Positions 36,774 through 44,760 of a DNA stretch of 64,000 nucleotides are shown piece by piece; position 1 is the stretch's first letter; each line of letters opens with the position of its first letter. Under the pieces are notes generated by a model, which saw nothing but the letters and a program-made list of their open reading frames with translations, ran no database searches and had not been told where the DNA came from. The DNA comes from Acidimicrobiales bacterium (GTDB lineage Bacteria > Actinomycetota > Acidimicrobiia > Acidimicrobiales > SZUA-35): assembly GCA_020629155.1 (NCBI GenBank), contig JAHDDW010000001.1, forward strand, positions 156,454 through 220,453, written 5' to 3'. Position numbers and translations under genes: made by a program.

Positions 36774-38578
36774 TGCGTAGCCGCCGATACTAACTTGCCA
36801 GCACGTGCGGCAAGCCCGTTCACACGGTTAATTTCTGCGCGCAAGTCTTTCCCACGAGCAGCTTTTTCTGACTCAGACTTTTTGACTGCTTCAGCTGCAC
36901 CTCGCAACGCTTCACTCGTTGATCGATTCAGCTCTTCAGCGCGGGCCGAATAATGATCACGTAGCTGACGTTGTACTTTCCGCAAGGTATCTCGACTGTC
37001 TTTATTGACTTGAAAACTTACCTCATCGCCATAACGGCGCATCGAGTTTTTTGCTTCACCGCGACGCTGCTTCAACGCACGTTCTTTCTCATCTTTTAAC
37101 GACTTACGACCCATCATTAAACCGATACCAGCAGCAATAGGCGCCAACGGCGGTACTGAAATCATCGAACCTAACATTGTGCACATCAACATGCCAGAAT
37201 ACGACCCTTTTAAGACAGTCATACCTTTCGCGGCTTTACTTGTTTCTTTCACGTCCAGCTCTAAACTTGTTTTGACTCGACCAAGTGCAGTATCTGCGGT
37301 GTAGATATCGATTTGATGCAACATGTCACCGCCATCAGTCATGAAATGATCACCCACTAACGCACTCAACTCATTTGAACGCATCGCCAAAAACCGATAG
37401 TTCGCAACCACATCATACGACACACGGTTAACAAGCCACGGCTCAAACTCATCCCACAACTCTAACGGGTCGCCAGATTCAATAGCTTCGTCAGCTTCTT
37501 TTGTTACTTGACGCATACGTTGGCGAAAATCATAATCAACGTCGCTGTTTAAATCGCCGATGCCGTCATTCAACGTTATATTCCAACGTGACACAGACGA
37601 ACGTAACCTTTCTGAACGTTCTTTCGCTGCTTCTAAATCACCGAGCAGCTGGCTGCTTTTCTCTGGAGACTCGACAGCTATGAGTTCGGCTTCAAGCTGC
37701 GAACGCAGCTGTTCGCACACAGACGATACTTCTTCAGCTGTTTTTACGCTCAACTGGCGATCATTTGTCTGCAAAAAATCATCTGTTAGCATGCGTACAA
37801 GTTGGCCACAGCCCGATTCTTCATTCATCGCTTTGTCTTTACGGCGAATAGCTTCGCTGCGCAGCTGAGAAGAAACAGCCAGAATCGGAGTTTCGATACC
37901 GACGCTTTGCAAATGTGCTGTGTTGCGCTTTATAACTTCTCGCCATGCTGGGTACAAGTCAATTTTTGTTGCGACACATACAATCGTCGAGCATAGCTCT
38001 TGCGCCTGCTTGAGGTAGTCAATTTCTGCTTGTGTAAATTCTTGCGAAACATCGCTGATGAATAACCCTGCATCGGCCATAGAAAGCGTCCCTAAACAAG
38101 CTGTTGCATGTGCAGAACCAAGACCGCCGACGCCAGGCGTGTCTACAACAACAATCCCTTTAGCAAGTAATTTGCGAGGCAGTTCGACCTCAACGCCTTT
38201 TATTTCTAGCTCACTGTCGTGACGGCGATGCGCGGTCACATAACCAGGAACATGCTGCCACTCGATAGGTTCTCTTTTCTGTTGAGAAGAATCCCCATCA
38301 GAGAGCAGCGCCCATGCTTTGTTTTGTTTGCCATAACGCACAATTGTCGGCACTGCTGTTGCGATATCATCATCGACAGAACAAGGAGCACCTCCGACAA
38401 GGGCATTCACCAACGAACTTTTGCCCTGCTTAAACTGCCCAAGAACTACGACGGTCATATCGGGCTGAGAAAGCCGTATTTGCAGCTTCTCTAGACGATC
38501 AGCCAGATCGCCTCGACCATACGCTTGCGCAGCTTTTATAGCTAGTTCTATTGTGGCTTTTCGTTCGCTTTGCATCAC
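36770..38578 (-). CDS. Dynamin-like GTPase, IniA-like position
   Basis: The 602-residue protein has P-loop LGQFKQGKSSLVNALVGG (about residues 46-63), a switch Thr in DIATAVPTIVRYG, G3 IVVVDTPGVGGLG and G4 VATKIDLYP. A long coiled-coil/helical stalk and a hydrophobic hairpin (YSGMLMCTMLGSMISVPPLAPIAAGIGLMMG, about residues 455-485) follow and may insert into membrane. Its partner gene follows with a 4-nt overlap, so the two probably form hetero-oligomers. The short intergenic stretch upstream has no strong promoter match. Confidence 0.82.
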   Translation of the reverse strand: MMQSERKATIELAIKAAQAYGRGDLADRLEKLQIRLSQPDMTVVVLGQFKQGKSSLVNALVGGAPCSVDDDIATAVPTIVRYGKQNKAWALLSDGDSSQQKREPIEWQHVPGYVTAHRRHDSELEIKGVEVELPRKLLAKGIVVVDTPGVGGLGSAHATACLGTLSMADAGLFISDVSQEFTQAEIDYLKQAQELCSTIVCVATKIDLYPAWREVIKRNTAHLQSVGIETPILAVSSQLRSEAIRRKDKAMNEESGCGQLVRMLTDDFLQTNDRQLSVKTAEEVSSVCEQLRSQLEAELIAVESPEKSSQLLGDLEAAKERSERLRSSVSRWNITLNDGIGDLNSDVDYDFRQRMRQVTKEADEAIESGDPLELWDEFEPWLVNRVSYDVVANYRFLAMRSNELSALVGDHFMTDGGDMLHQIDIYTADTALGRVKTSLELDVKETSKAAKGMTVLKGSYSGMLMCTMLGSMISVPPLAPIAAGIGLMMGRKSLKDEKERALKQRRGEAKNSMRRYGDEVSFQVNKDSRDTLRKVQRQLRDHYSARAEELNRSTSEALRGAAEAVKKSESEKAARGKDLRAEINRVNGLAARAGKLVSAATQ

Positions 38579-38725
38579 AGCTTTCTACCCTCATAGCGCT
38601 TTGGATGCCTTGGAACCAAAACACTCGCTCAATCCGCAAAACAACCAACAGAGCTACCCTAGTATCTGGCTACGTTGGCAGCAACACAGGCACTAACATG
38701 CCCTATAACTTTCATACATCAGGGC

Positions 38726-38760
38726 AATAAAAAACGGTCGAGCTTGTCGCTCGACCGTTT
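38726..38760. terminator. Strong hairpin terminator, likely bidirectional
   Basis: Perfect 12-bp stem AAACGGTCGAGC / GCTCGACCGTTT with loop TTGTC (38732-38743, 38749-38760). On the minus strand it is followed by a T-rich run (TTTTATT), on the plus strand only by TTT. It sits in the 325-nt gap between the dynamin-like pair and the coiled-coil gene; no other feature was found there. Confidence 0.75.
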
Positions 38761-38903
38761 GGTCACCACCCTAAACTTTTCCACTGGCTAGTCTTGCCAG
38801 CGGGTATATATGAAATAATAAACCATGGCCAGTGCAGTGTCCAGACAACGGGAACATCTACCCATGTGGTTAAAATTTGGATTACTGACACTAATAATAT
38901 GAA

Positions 38904-39461
38904 ATGCTTGGCACAGCCATGCTAATGAAATATGATACGCACGTGGACGGCATGCATTCTGTAAAAAACGTGGTTACCAGCGATTCATCTCCCCTGCCAC
39001 ACAACACATCAGAGATAGATTTGACCGACTCAAAGTCTGTTTCAACGCCTCAACATGAACAGCTTGAACGCTATATTTCAGAGACCCTTGCTGCACACAC
39101 CGCCGTTGTTTTAGCAAAAACACAGGCCGCAGCGGCGCGAGCTGAAGCGAATTATCTCTCTAACCAGATGAAATCGCTCCATCGTCAACTCGAAACCGAA
39201 ACTATCCATAAGCAAGACACGACGCAGCGCCTGAGCGCTTCGCAAGAGAAAAATTATAAGCTCGACAAAGAGTTAGCTATCGAAAAAACTCGGTTGAGTG
39301 AAGTTATCAAACAAAATGACTATGTTCTGCGAGAACGAACAAACTTAGCGCATAAAGTTTCTGAGCTTGAAAAAGAACGAAACATTCTTTGGTCGTCAAT
39401 GGGTTGGTGGTCTCGACTCAAAGCAAAAAATAAGTTCACTAACGATACGCAGCGCCCGTAA
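38904..39461 (+). CDS. Coiled-coil protein of unknown function
   Basis: The 185-residue protein has a polar, probably disordered first 50 residues and then a nearly continuous coiled coil (about residues 60-160: AAAARAEANYLSNQMKSLHRQLETET ... EKTRLSEVIKQNDY ... KVSELEKERNILW). It ends with a short Trp-rich/basic tail (SSMGWWSRLKAKNK) that could touch membrane. No family recognised. The start is uncertain; an ATG at 38922 is equally possible. It converges on the DUF4214 metallopeptidase gene with 13 nt between stops. Confidence 0.6.
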   Translation: MLGTAMLMKYDTHVDGMHSVKNVVTSDSSPLPHNTSEIDLTDSKSVSTPQHEQLERYISETLAAHTAVVLAKTQAAAARAEANYLSNQMKSLHRQLETETIHKQDTTQRLSASQEKNYKLDKELAIEKTRLSEVIKQNDYVLRERTNLAHKVSELEKERNILWSSMGWWSRLKAKNKFTNDTQRP

Positions 39462-39474
39462 CTTTCAACAAGTT

Positions 39475-40518
39475 TTATCCATAGCTCAGCTCTTCTAAAA
39501 GTTCTTGCTGTGCTTTCGATGGCCGCCCAGCTAGACGGCTTTCAAAAAAACCTGTATCAGCGTGAACATTGGCGAAACTTTCAGCGAAGTCACCTGCCCC
39601 TGTCGAGAAATCAGTCGCCGCGTTTCCTGGCCACCATGGGGCCTTCCCTAGCCTTCTTGCCTCGACCCACCGTGCGCGATCTTTACTCGAATTATGTGTC
39701 ACATCGACGGCGTGGCCAATTTCGTGAGCGACTACGTGTTGAAGATTTACCTCAGTTTGCGTGGGACGGACATAAATAACAATTTTTTTCTGAGCGGTAT
39801 ATGTTAACCCAAGATAGCCCGCCCTTTCTGGGCGAAACTCGATCTTCCATTCAGGTAGACGCTCCTGCCATGGATAGGAGACATGCTGCAACGCTTGCAC
39901 ACCACGTTTTTGTTCCGCTGTCATCGGCGAGCTCAGCACAACATTATGTGTAGGAGAAATAGGGTCGTGAATCGGCGGCGTTGTTTTTGTCTGCGCAACA
40001 AATTCTTCCGATTCAGAGAAATGCAGCATCACATCTCCCCTGCTTGTGCCTGATGCCAAAATATTGTTCCAGTAGTGTTCACCAATTACATCTGGTTTTC
40101 GACGCAGCACGTTTTTATACATTCGCTCAACAAACTGACGGTTTGAAAGCACGCTATAGCGGGCGAGAAATTCATCGCTTGACGCAAAACTGTCTGAAAC
40201 GACGCTCAGGCTTTTGCCTTGTCGAAGCTGACGAAGCCAATAGTCAAAACCGTTTTGCTCTGGTTCACGATTGAAATAGGCGCGATACAGTCGTTTGATT
40301 TGCCCTTCTGCAACTTGATCACGGGTGTAGGCAAGCGATTCATCTGTTTGCGCTTCAATCACTATCCCATTTCGCACATTGTGAACATCTTCTTGTTGCG
40401 AGTCGCTTGTCTCCAACGCGCTGTGCCCTGCGGTTAAAAGCAACGTTGCCGTTAGGAGAAGACCGCCTAGCCGATTCCGAATAGAGCATTTCTGCGCATA
40501 ACCTTTTTTCATTTCCAC
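39475..40518 (-). CDS. Secreted DUF4214 protein with zinc metallopeptidase-like domain
   Basis: The 347-residue protein has an N-terminal signal/anchor helix (LGGLLLTATLLLTAGHSA) and a DUF4214 module (about residues 72-175: IKRLYRAYFNREPEQNGFDYWL; VERMYKNVLRRKPDVIGEHYW). A C-terminal domain carries a gluzincin-like motif, VAHEIGHAVDVTHNS (HExxH), with a downstream Glu in FAESFANVHADTGF. DUF4214 units occur in secreted actinobacterial proteins and may bind cell-wall glycans. A ribosome-binding site (GGCAGGTGG) precedes the ATG. The 252-nt upstream region can form a UUCG-capped hairpin directly before it, a possible regulatory leader. Confidence 0.78.
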   Translation of the reverse strand: MEMKKGYAQKCSIRNRLGGLLLTATLLLTAGHSALETSDSQQEDVHNVRNGIVIEAQTDESLAYTRDQVAEGQIKRLYRAYFNREPEQNGFDYWLRQLRQGKSLSVVSDSFASSDEFLARYSVLSNRQFVERMYKNVLRRKPDVIGEHYWNNILASGTSRGDVMLHFSESEEFVAQTKTTPPIHDPISPTHNVVLSSPMTAEQKRGVQALQHVSYPWQERLPEWKIEFRPERAGYLGLTYTAQKKIVIYVRPTQTEVNLQHVVAHEIGHAVDVTHNSSKDRARWVEARRLGKAPWWPGNAATDFSTGAGDFAESFANVHADTGFFESRLAGRPSKAQQELLEELSYG

Positions 40519-40758
40519 CTGCCTTGCAGCCGAAGATACAAGGAGGTCATGGGTTGTTGAGAGCAGCTAACCCGTTTCTAGAAGATCTGCTCACTTACGC
40601 AGTGCCACAGTAGGCCTTTCGACAGGGATATTCTCTTAATTATCATGCCGAGTTTTTTGAATAAGACGCATGCAAGCCTGTGTGCGACATACCAAGCGCA
40701 GCGGAACGACCAGCTAGACCCGCAATAAATGACATCGCCCTTACTGCGCCATTCACGC

Positions 40759-40770
40759 TATATTTAAACG
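40759..40770 (+). promoter_or_regulatory. -10 box of smpB (leaderless type)
   Basis: TATATT (40759-40764) is followed by 6 nt and the GTG start of smpB, with no ribosome-binding site. Confidence 0.5.
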
Positions 40771-41241
40771 GTGAGCACCAAGATAATCGCCAAAAATAAA
40801 ACTGCTCGACGCAACTATGAAATCCTCGAAACACACGAAGCAGGCGTAGTGCTCCGAGGCAACGAAGTTAAATCACTGCGCGAAGCTAAGGTTACCATCA
40901 AGGAGGCCTACGCTCGTTTTGAGAATGGCGAGCTTTGGATCCAAGGCTTGCACATCACTGCATATTCCAACATAAGCACGCACGTGCGATCCGATCCGAC
41001 AAGACGACGCAAACTTCTTATGCACCGCACCGAGCTAACACGGCTTTTCTCCAAGTCAGAACAAGGCCAGCTTACTATTGTGCCGCTGGCTCTCTATTTC
41101 AAAGACGGCAAAGTGAAAGTAGAAATCGGTTTAGCACGAGGTTTAAAAACCCATGATAAGCGACAACAGATCGCCAAAAAAGATGCCGACCGCCAAGCAA
41201 GGCGTGAAGTAGCTCGACATTCCAAAGGAAAATACGAGTAG
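40771..41241 (+). CDS. smpB: SsrA-binding protein SmpB
   Basis: The 156-residue protein has the SmpB barrel: NKTARRNYEILETHEAGVVLRGNEVKSLREAKVTIKEAYA, then WIQGLHITAYS, RRKLLMHRTEL and a basic C-terminal tail (HDKRQQIAKKDADRQARREVARHSKGKYE) that folds in the decoding centre. It delivers tmRNA to stalled ribosomes. The start is GTG. The ssrA gene lies 1.45 kb downstream on the same strand, separated by a two-gene unit of unknown function. Confidence 0.97.
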   Translation: MSTKIIAKNKTARRNYEILETHEAGVVLRGNEVKSLREAKVTIKEAYARFENGELWIQGLHITAYSNISTHVRSDPTRRRKLLMHRTELTRLFSKSEQGQLTIVPLALYFKDGKVKVEIGLARGLKTHDKRQQIAKKDADRQARREVARHSKGKYE

Positions 41242-41297
41242 TCTGATATCTCCATCTATCGTATTGCTCTAGCTTCTTCACTAACTGGTTCTTGCTC

Positions 41298-41310
41298 TAC
41301 ACTAAATACC
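41298..41310 (+). promoter_or_regulatory. -10 box of the unknown pair downstream of smpB (leaderless type)
   Basis: TACACT (41298-41303) is followed by 7 nt and the ATG at 41311. This suggests that the unit between smpB and ssrA is transcribed on its own. Confidence 0.45.
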
Positions 41311-42030
41311 ATGGCGGCCACAACAAACCCAGACTTTAGCTGGACAGACCTTGGAACGAGCAAGGAAATAAGCCAGCTATCTGAATACCCTCAGGTCAAT
41401 GAAACGTTTATCGTAGTCGACCAAGGCGGAGAAGGAGTCTCCACAAGCAATTTTCTTTTCAGTTCAGGGTTTGAGGACTGCAGCGCTCAGGTAGTAATAA
41501 ATGTCAACGATGGATCTATGTTACTCAAACATATTGGCCCTAAAAGTGGCAGCCCAGAATCAAGCGAAGGTTTTGTTCCGCAAAGTCTTTATAAATATTT
41601 TCTTAATCATGCTGCAGCTTCCAACGCAACTGTACTTTCCTTGACCATTAAAGGCTCGAGGAGCAACCACACGCTGTACAAATACAGGCCTCGATTCGTC
41701 AGAGAAGAAATCCCATCAGAAGAAGTAAAAACAAAAATTACTGAGTTAGAAGAAATCAGAGTGGACACGGGAGAAGACCGAAGATGGGCTATTGCTGTCG
41801 ACCCACAAAAATCAATTGCGATTGTTATTTCTGAGGATCGTTTTGACAATAAAAGTTTTCACCGTTTCCAGCTTCCCCAGTACCACATCGGGGATAATTT
41901 GGCTGCCAAAATGCTTGAGGAAAAATCAGCAAATAAAAAAACACTAGATAAAGCAGTGCTTGACCTAGCTAGAATACCTTCAAATCCTACTGATCCTGAG
42001 ACTATTGAGGACCCAAGCCGCCATCCTTAA
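41311..42030 (+). CDS. Unknown protein, first gene between smpB and ssrA
   Basis: The 239-residue soluble protein has no recognised family. It is acidic with beta-rich segments (ETFIVVDQGGEGVSTSNFLF; CSAQVVINVNDGSMLLKHIG; WAIAVDPQKSIAIVISEDRF) and a charged helical C-terminus. The GEGVSTSNF and SGSPESSEGFVP stretches are Gly/Ser-rich loops without a known nucleotide-binding signature. Its end overlaps the next ORF by 26 nt, so the two are coupled. The low-GC, AT-leaning codon use compared with smpB hints at acquisition. Confidence 0.6.
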   Translation: MAATTNPDFSWTDLGTSKEISQLSEYPQVNETFIVVDQGGEGVSTSNFLFSSGFEDCSAQVVINVNDGSMLLKHIGPKSGSPESSEGFVPQSLYKYFLNHAAASNATVLSLTIKGSRSNHTLYKYRPRFVREEIPSEEVKTKITELEEIRVDTGEDRRWAIAVDPQKSIAIVISEDRFDNKSFHRFQLPQYHIGDNLAAKMLEEKSANKKTLDKAVLDLARIPSNPTDPETIEDPSRHP

Positions 42031-42550
42031 CAATCAATATTTAATCAAAGACTTACACACAGAGCAGATAGACCAAATTACTAAGACCTGGACTGAAGGT
42101 TTTGCCAGGCACTTTCATTATTTAGCAATTCCAGAGCAAATATACCCCAATCAACGACTCTCTGAGAGTGACACTACAGCAGCGATTCAATCACTCGATA
42201 TATTATTAGATCTCAGAGCTTTACATCTCCATGGCAGTATTGGGCCGATACAAAAAGCTGACTGTTCAGATGAAGTTTTAGCTCAGATAATCAACATGCT
42301 AAAACGCAAACCTCCTAAAGTCATTTATGAAGTCTCAGAACTAGTTCTTAACTATCATAAAAAACTTTTTGATGAGATAGACCCAGATTCATTCACAACT
42401 ACCGACCGCATAATTAATACTGCGAAGAAAGAAGCCCTCTTCCAATCAGTCGAACGTTTACAACAAGCTGCTACTACTATTGCTAATGGATTTAGCAATA
42501 GTAGTAGCACTGGCACGATCTACTCTGGAAGCCAACAAGTTACTCAATAA
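42005..42550 (+). CDS. Unknown protein, second gene between smpB and ssrA
   Basis: A 181-residue mostly helical protein of no recognised family (LIKDLHTEQIDQITKTWTEGF ... IQSLDILLDLRALHLHGSIG ... VIYEVSELVLNYHKKLFDEI). The start within the upstream gene is uncertain. Its last codons lie in a perfect 17-bp stem-loop (42470-42508) encoding ATTIANGFSNSSS. It ends 141 nt before the tmRNA gene. It is probably the partner of the 239-residue protein. Function unknown. Confidence 0.55.
   Translation: MRTQAAILNNQYLIKDLHTEQIDQITKTWTEGFARHFHYLAIPEQIYPNQRLSESDTTAAIQSLDILLDLRALHLHGSIGPIQKADCSDEVLAQIINMLKRKPPKVIYEVSELVLNYHKKLFDEIDPDSFTTTDRIINTAKKEALFQSVERLQQAATTIANGFSNSSSTGTIYSGSQQVTQ
42470..42508 (+). 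other. Perfect 17-bp hairpin in the 3' coding end of the unknown gene
   Basis: The arms are GCTACTACTATTGCTAA (42470-42486) and its exact complement (42492-42508), with a 5-nt loop TGGAT. It lies inside the reading frame 14 codons before the stop and has no T-run after it, so it is not a standard terminator. Such a stable structure would slow ribosomes or protect the 3' end. Confidence 0.8.
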
Positions 42551-42691
42551 AATTTGGCAATCAAATCGCTTACCCACCCAGGCAAACCCTAAATTAGCTC
42601 GACGCTACAATCGTTAAACTGTTACACTCTCCTATAGGGATCTCTGTATCTCTTGTAGACGCTTTTTGAAAAATCACATGTCTTACAACTA

Positions 42692-43078
42692 GGGGCTGAC
42701 CGGTTTCGACGTTGAGACGAGAAGTTGTGTATGCGACTTGAGTTTCTCAGACTCATTAAACGGGGAATATAAGAAGTGACGCTAAAAAAGCTGACTTCGC
42801 TCTTGCAGCCTAATCGTAGATTAACTGTTAGAGGATGATTGCGAGCCGTAAGGCCACGCGGGGTCTGGTCACTGCAACCCAGCAACAGAAGCAGAGGCAG
42901 ACAGCGGGAAAGACTGCTGACAGTTGGCAAAGACCACTGACATTTGGGAAAGACCAAGCGGGCGAGCTTCGGCTCAGCTGACCCAGCAGACAGGTAACCG
43001 TAAACTTACACCTTGGGAATAGTCGTAGCGTGGACAATGACTGCTTAGCGGACGGGGGTTCGATTCCCCCCAGCTCCA
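42692..43078 (+). ncRNA. ssrA: Transfer-messenger RNA
   Basis: The tRNA-like ends are clear: 5' GGGGCTGACCGGTTTCGAC and 3' GGGGGTTCGATTCCCCCC with CAGCTCCA. The acceptor stem pairs GGGGCTG with CAGCTCC, and the T-arm is perfect. The tag frame ends GACTTCGCTCTTGCAGCCTAA (42793-42813), encoding a tag of about ten residues, probably AKKADFALAA, with resume codon GCT near 42781 (one codon of uncertainty). CCA is not encoded. The track ORFs 42622..42957 and 42828..43085 on the minus strand are shadows. Length is about 387 nt. Confidence 0.95.
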
Positions 43079-43110
43079 CTTTCATAGTATTTTCTGAATT
43101 TTGTGTTTTT

Positions 43111-43176
43111 AGGGGGGTGTTTTGACAATATTTTTGTTTTTTTAGGGGGGTGTTTTGACAATATTTTTGTTTTTAT
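43111..43176 (+). repeat. Tandem 33-bp iterons overlapping the promoter of the second DUF4143 ATPase gene
   Basis: The unit AGGGGGGTGTTTTGACAATA... is present twice with a 33-bp period (43111-43143 and 43144-43176), nearly identical for about 30 bp. Each carries a TTGACA -35 element. The G-tract plus GTTTTG motif reappears, also with a 33-bp period but on the other strand, before the paralogue at 33871. Confidence 0.8.
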
Positions 43177-43184
43177 GGTACTAT
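43155..43184 (+). promoter_or_regulatory. Promoter of the second DUF4143 ATPase gene (leaderless)
   Basis: TTGACA (43155-43160), 18-bp spacer and TACTAT (43179-43184), with the ATG only 7 nt further on. The -35 is part of the second iteron, so a protein binding the iterons would compete with polymerase. Confidence 0.65.
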
Positions 43185-43191
43185 TTGGACT

Positions 43192-44559
43192 ATGTGGCGT
43201 AAACAAGAGGAATATGTAGAAAAGTGGTTCAAAAGTGACAGAAGGAAACCCTTGGTGATTCGCGGTGCTCGCCAGGTTGGCAAGTCAACACTCGTCAGAA
43301 ATTTTGCCCGAAACAACAACCTTGTGCTTCATGAAATAAATGTTGAACAACATTTGCAACTTGCGTCTGTATTTAGCAGCAAAAACGTAGAGGCGATTTT
43401 GGAAGAGCTAGAGTTCTTAGGCGATGCAGGTCCTCTAAACAAGAAGAGTCTTGTGTTCATAGATGAAATTCAAGCTATTCCAGAGGCTATCGCTGCGTTA
43501 CGATATCTCTATGAAGAGCGGCCTGACGTGGCAGTTATCGCAGCGGGTTCGCTGCTTGAAGTGACGTTACGTCGATCTCAAATATCTATGCCTGTAGGGC
43601 GAGTAGAGTTTCTCTATCTGGGACCGATGACGTTTCAAGAAACTTGTGAAGCCTATGGCCAAACGGTTCTTCGTCAAAAGTTGCAAACAATGACACAAAC
43701 CAAATCGTTAGCCGTGTCGATGCATGAAGCACTGTTGCATTTGCAGCGGACCTACTTGGTTGTCGGCGGAATGCCTGAAGCAGTCAACGTCTACAGCCAA
43801 ACCAAAAGTTTGGCCGAGGTGCAAGACATCCACCGTTCGATTCTCGATACCTATAAACATGATTTTGCTAAGTACGGTTCTGGCGTTGATCTGCCACGGT
43901 TACACAAAGTTATGGGGCACCTGCCAGCATCAGTTGGTGAGAAAGTCAAATATTCTGCGATCGACCCACAAGAGCGGTCGGTTGATCTTAGAAAAGCTAT
44001 GGATTTGCTTACGCTTTCTCAAGTGATGACTCGTGTGCATCGCAGCAAGGCGTCGGGTTTTCCGCTAAAAGCTTCGACTGATTTTAAGGTCTTTAAAAAC
44101 TATTTCCTTGATTGTGGTCTTCTCGCAACGCAGTTAGGCGTTGGCCCTATTTCAAAAGAAAAGTTACTTCAACGACGCTTTATTAACGAAGGTGCCCTTG
44201 CTGAACAATTTGCAGCACAGCATTTGTTGTATTTTTACGGTCCTCGTCATGAGCCAGAATTGTTTTATTGGCTACGTGAAGGGAGAAGCGGCAACGCAGA
44301 AGTAGACTTTTTAGTGCAGATAGAAGACAACGTGGTTCCTGTTGAGGTGAAAGCTGGAAGAAGCGGGTCGTTAAAGTCATTGCAGCAGTTCGTGGCCACG
44401 AAAAAACCAGGCATCGCCCTAAGGTTTGACACTAACCCTTTATCCAAGATGACAATGAGTCATATCATTAGCGGCGTAACGGCCTCAGCGACACTGCTAT
44501 CGCTACCGCTCTATGCTGTTGAAGAGCTTACACGGCTCTTTCGTGAAGAGAACGAGTAA
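43192..44559 (+). CDS. AAA ATPase with C-terminal DUF4143 (paralogue 2)
   Basis: The 455-residue protein is built like the protein at 33871: Walker A IRGARQVGKSTLVRNF, Walker B LVFIDEIQAIP, IAAGSLLEVT and MPVGRVEFLYLGPM. The nuclease-like C-terminal part is NAEVDFLVQIEDNVVPVEVKAGRSGSLKSLQ. The two proteins have exactly the same length and are clearly homologous but well diverged, so this is not a recent duplication. The gene starts 113 nt after tmRNA. Function of the family is unknown. Confidence 0.9.
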   Translation: MWRKQEEYVEKWFKSDRRKPLVIRGARQVGKSTLVRNFARNNNLVLHEINVEQHLQLASVFSSKNVEAILEELEFLGDAGPLNKKSLVFIDEIQAIPEAIAALRYLYEERPDVAVIAAGSLLEVTLRRSQISMPVGRVEFLYLGPMTFQETCEAYGQTVLRQKLQTMTQTKSLAVSMHEALLHLQRTYLVVGGMPEAVNVYSQTKSLAEVQDIHRSILDTYKHDFAKYGSGVDLPRLHKVMGHLPASVGEKVKYSAIDPQERSVDLRKAMDLLTLSQVMTRVHRSKASGFPLKASTDFKVFKNYFLDCGLLATQLGVGPISKEKLLQRRFINEGALAEQFAAQHLLYFYGPRHEPELFYWLREGRSGNAEVDFLVQIEDNVVPVEVKAGRSGSLKSLQQFVATKKPGIALRFDTNPLSKMTMSHIISGVTASATLLSLPLYAVEELTRLFREENE

Positions 44560-44687
44560 GCAGGCAACGATGACACAATGGTTCGACCAGACTGCTAGAT
44601 GACTGATTCCATGGACACGTCGAACTTAAAATATTTTACACACAAGTAGCGCTATCGCATTTACTCTACCCTGATTCAAGGGTGGCC

Positions 44688-44708
44688 ACTTTCGTGGGAA
44701 TGACGACC
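44688..44708. repeat. REP-like palindromic fragment
   Basis: The minus strand contains GTCATTCCCACGAAAG, the same 16-mer as in the element at 48961. It lies in the 218-nt gap before the zinc cluster. Confidence 0.5.
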
Positions 44709-44760
44709 TGAATAGGCTTGGAATCAATCATCTAAGAGTTGCGAACACTTTTTTCAAAGC

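Noticed and set aside
40519-40640. A c-di-AMP (ydaO) or c-di-GMP riboswitch before the DUF4214 metallopeptidase gene
   Set aside because: The context fits cell-wall enzyme control, but the conserved sequence blocks of either riboswitch class were not found; only a simple hairpin is supported.
43060-43080. A separate tRNA gene suggested by GGTTCGATTCCCCCC
   Set aside because: It is the T-arm and acceptor strand of tmRNA; no anticodon arm of a normal tRNA is present.
42622-43085. Two minus-strand ORFs of 111 and 85 residues
   Set aside because: They lie across the tmRNA gene and have no coding features.
43060-43110. Possible integration site at the 3' end of ssrA
   Set aside because: tmRNA ends are common attachment sites, but I found no integrase gene and no second copy of the ssrA 3' end in the window.
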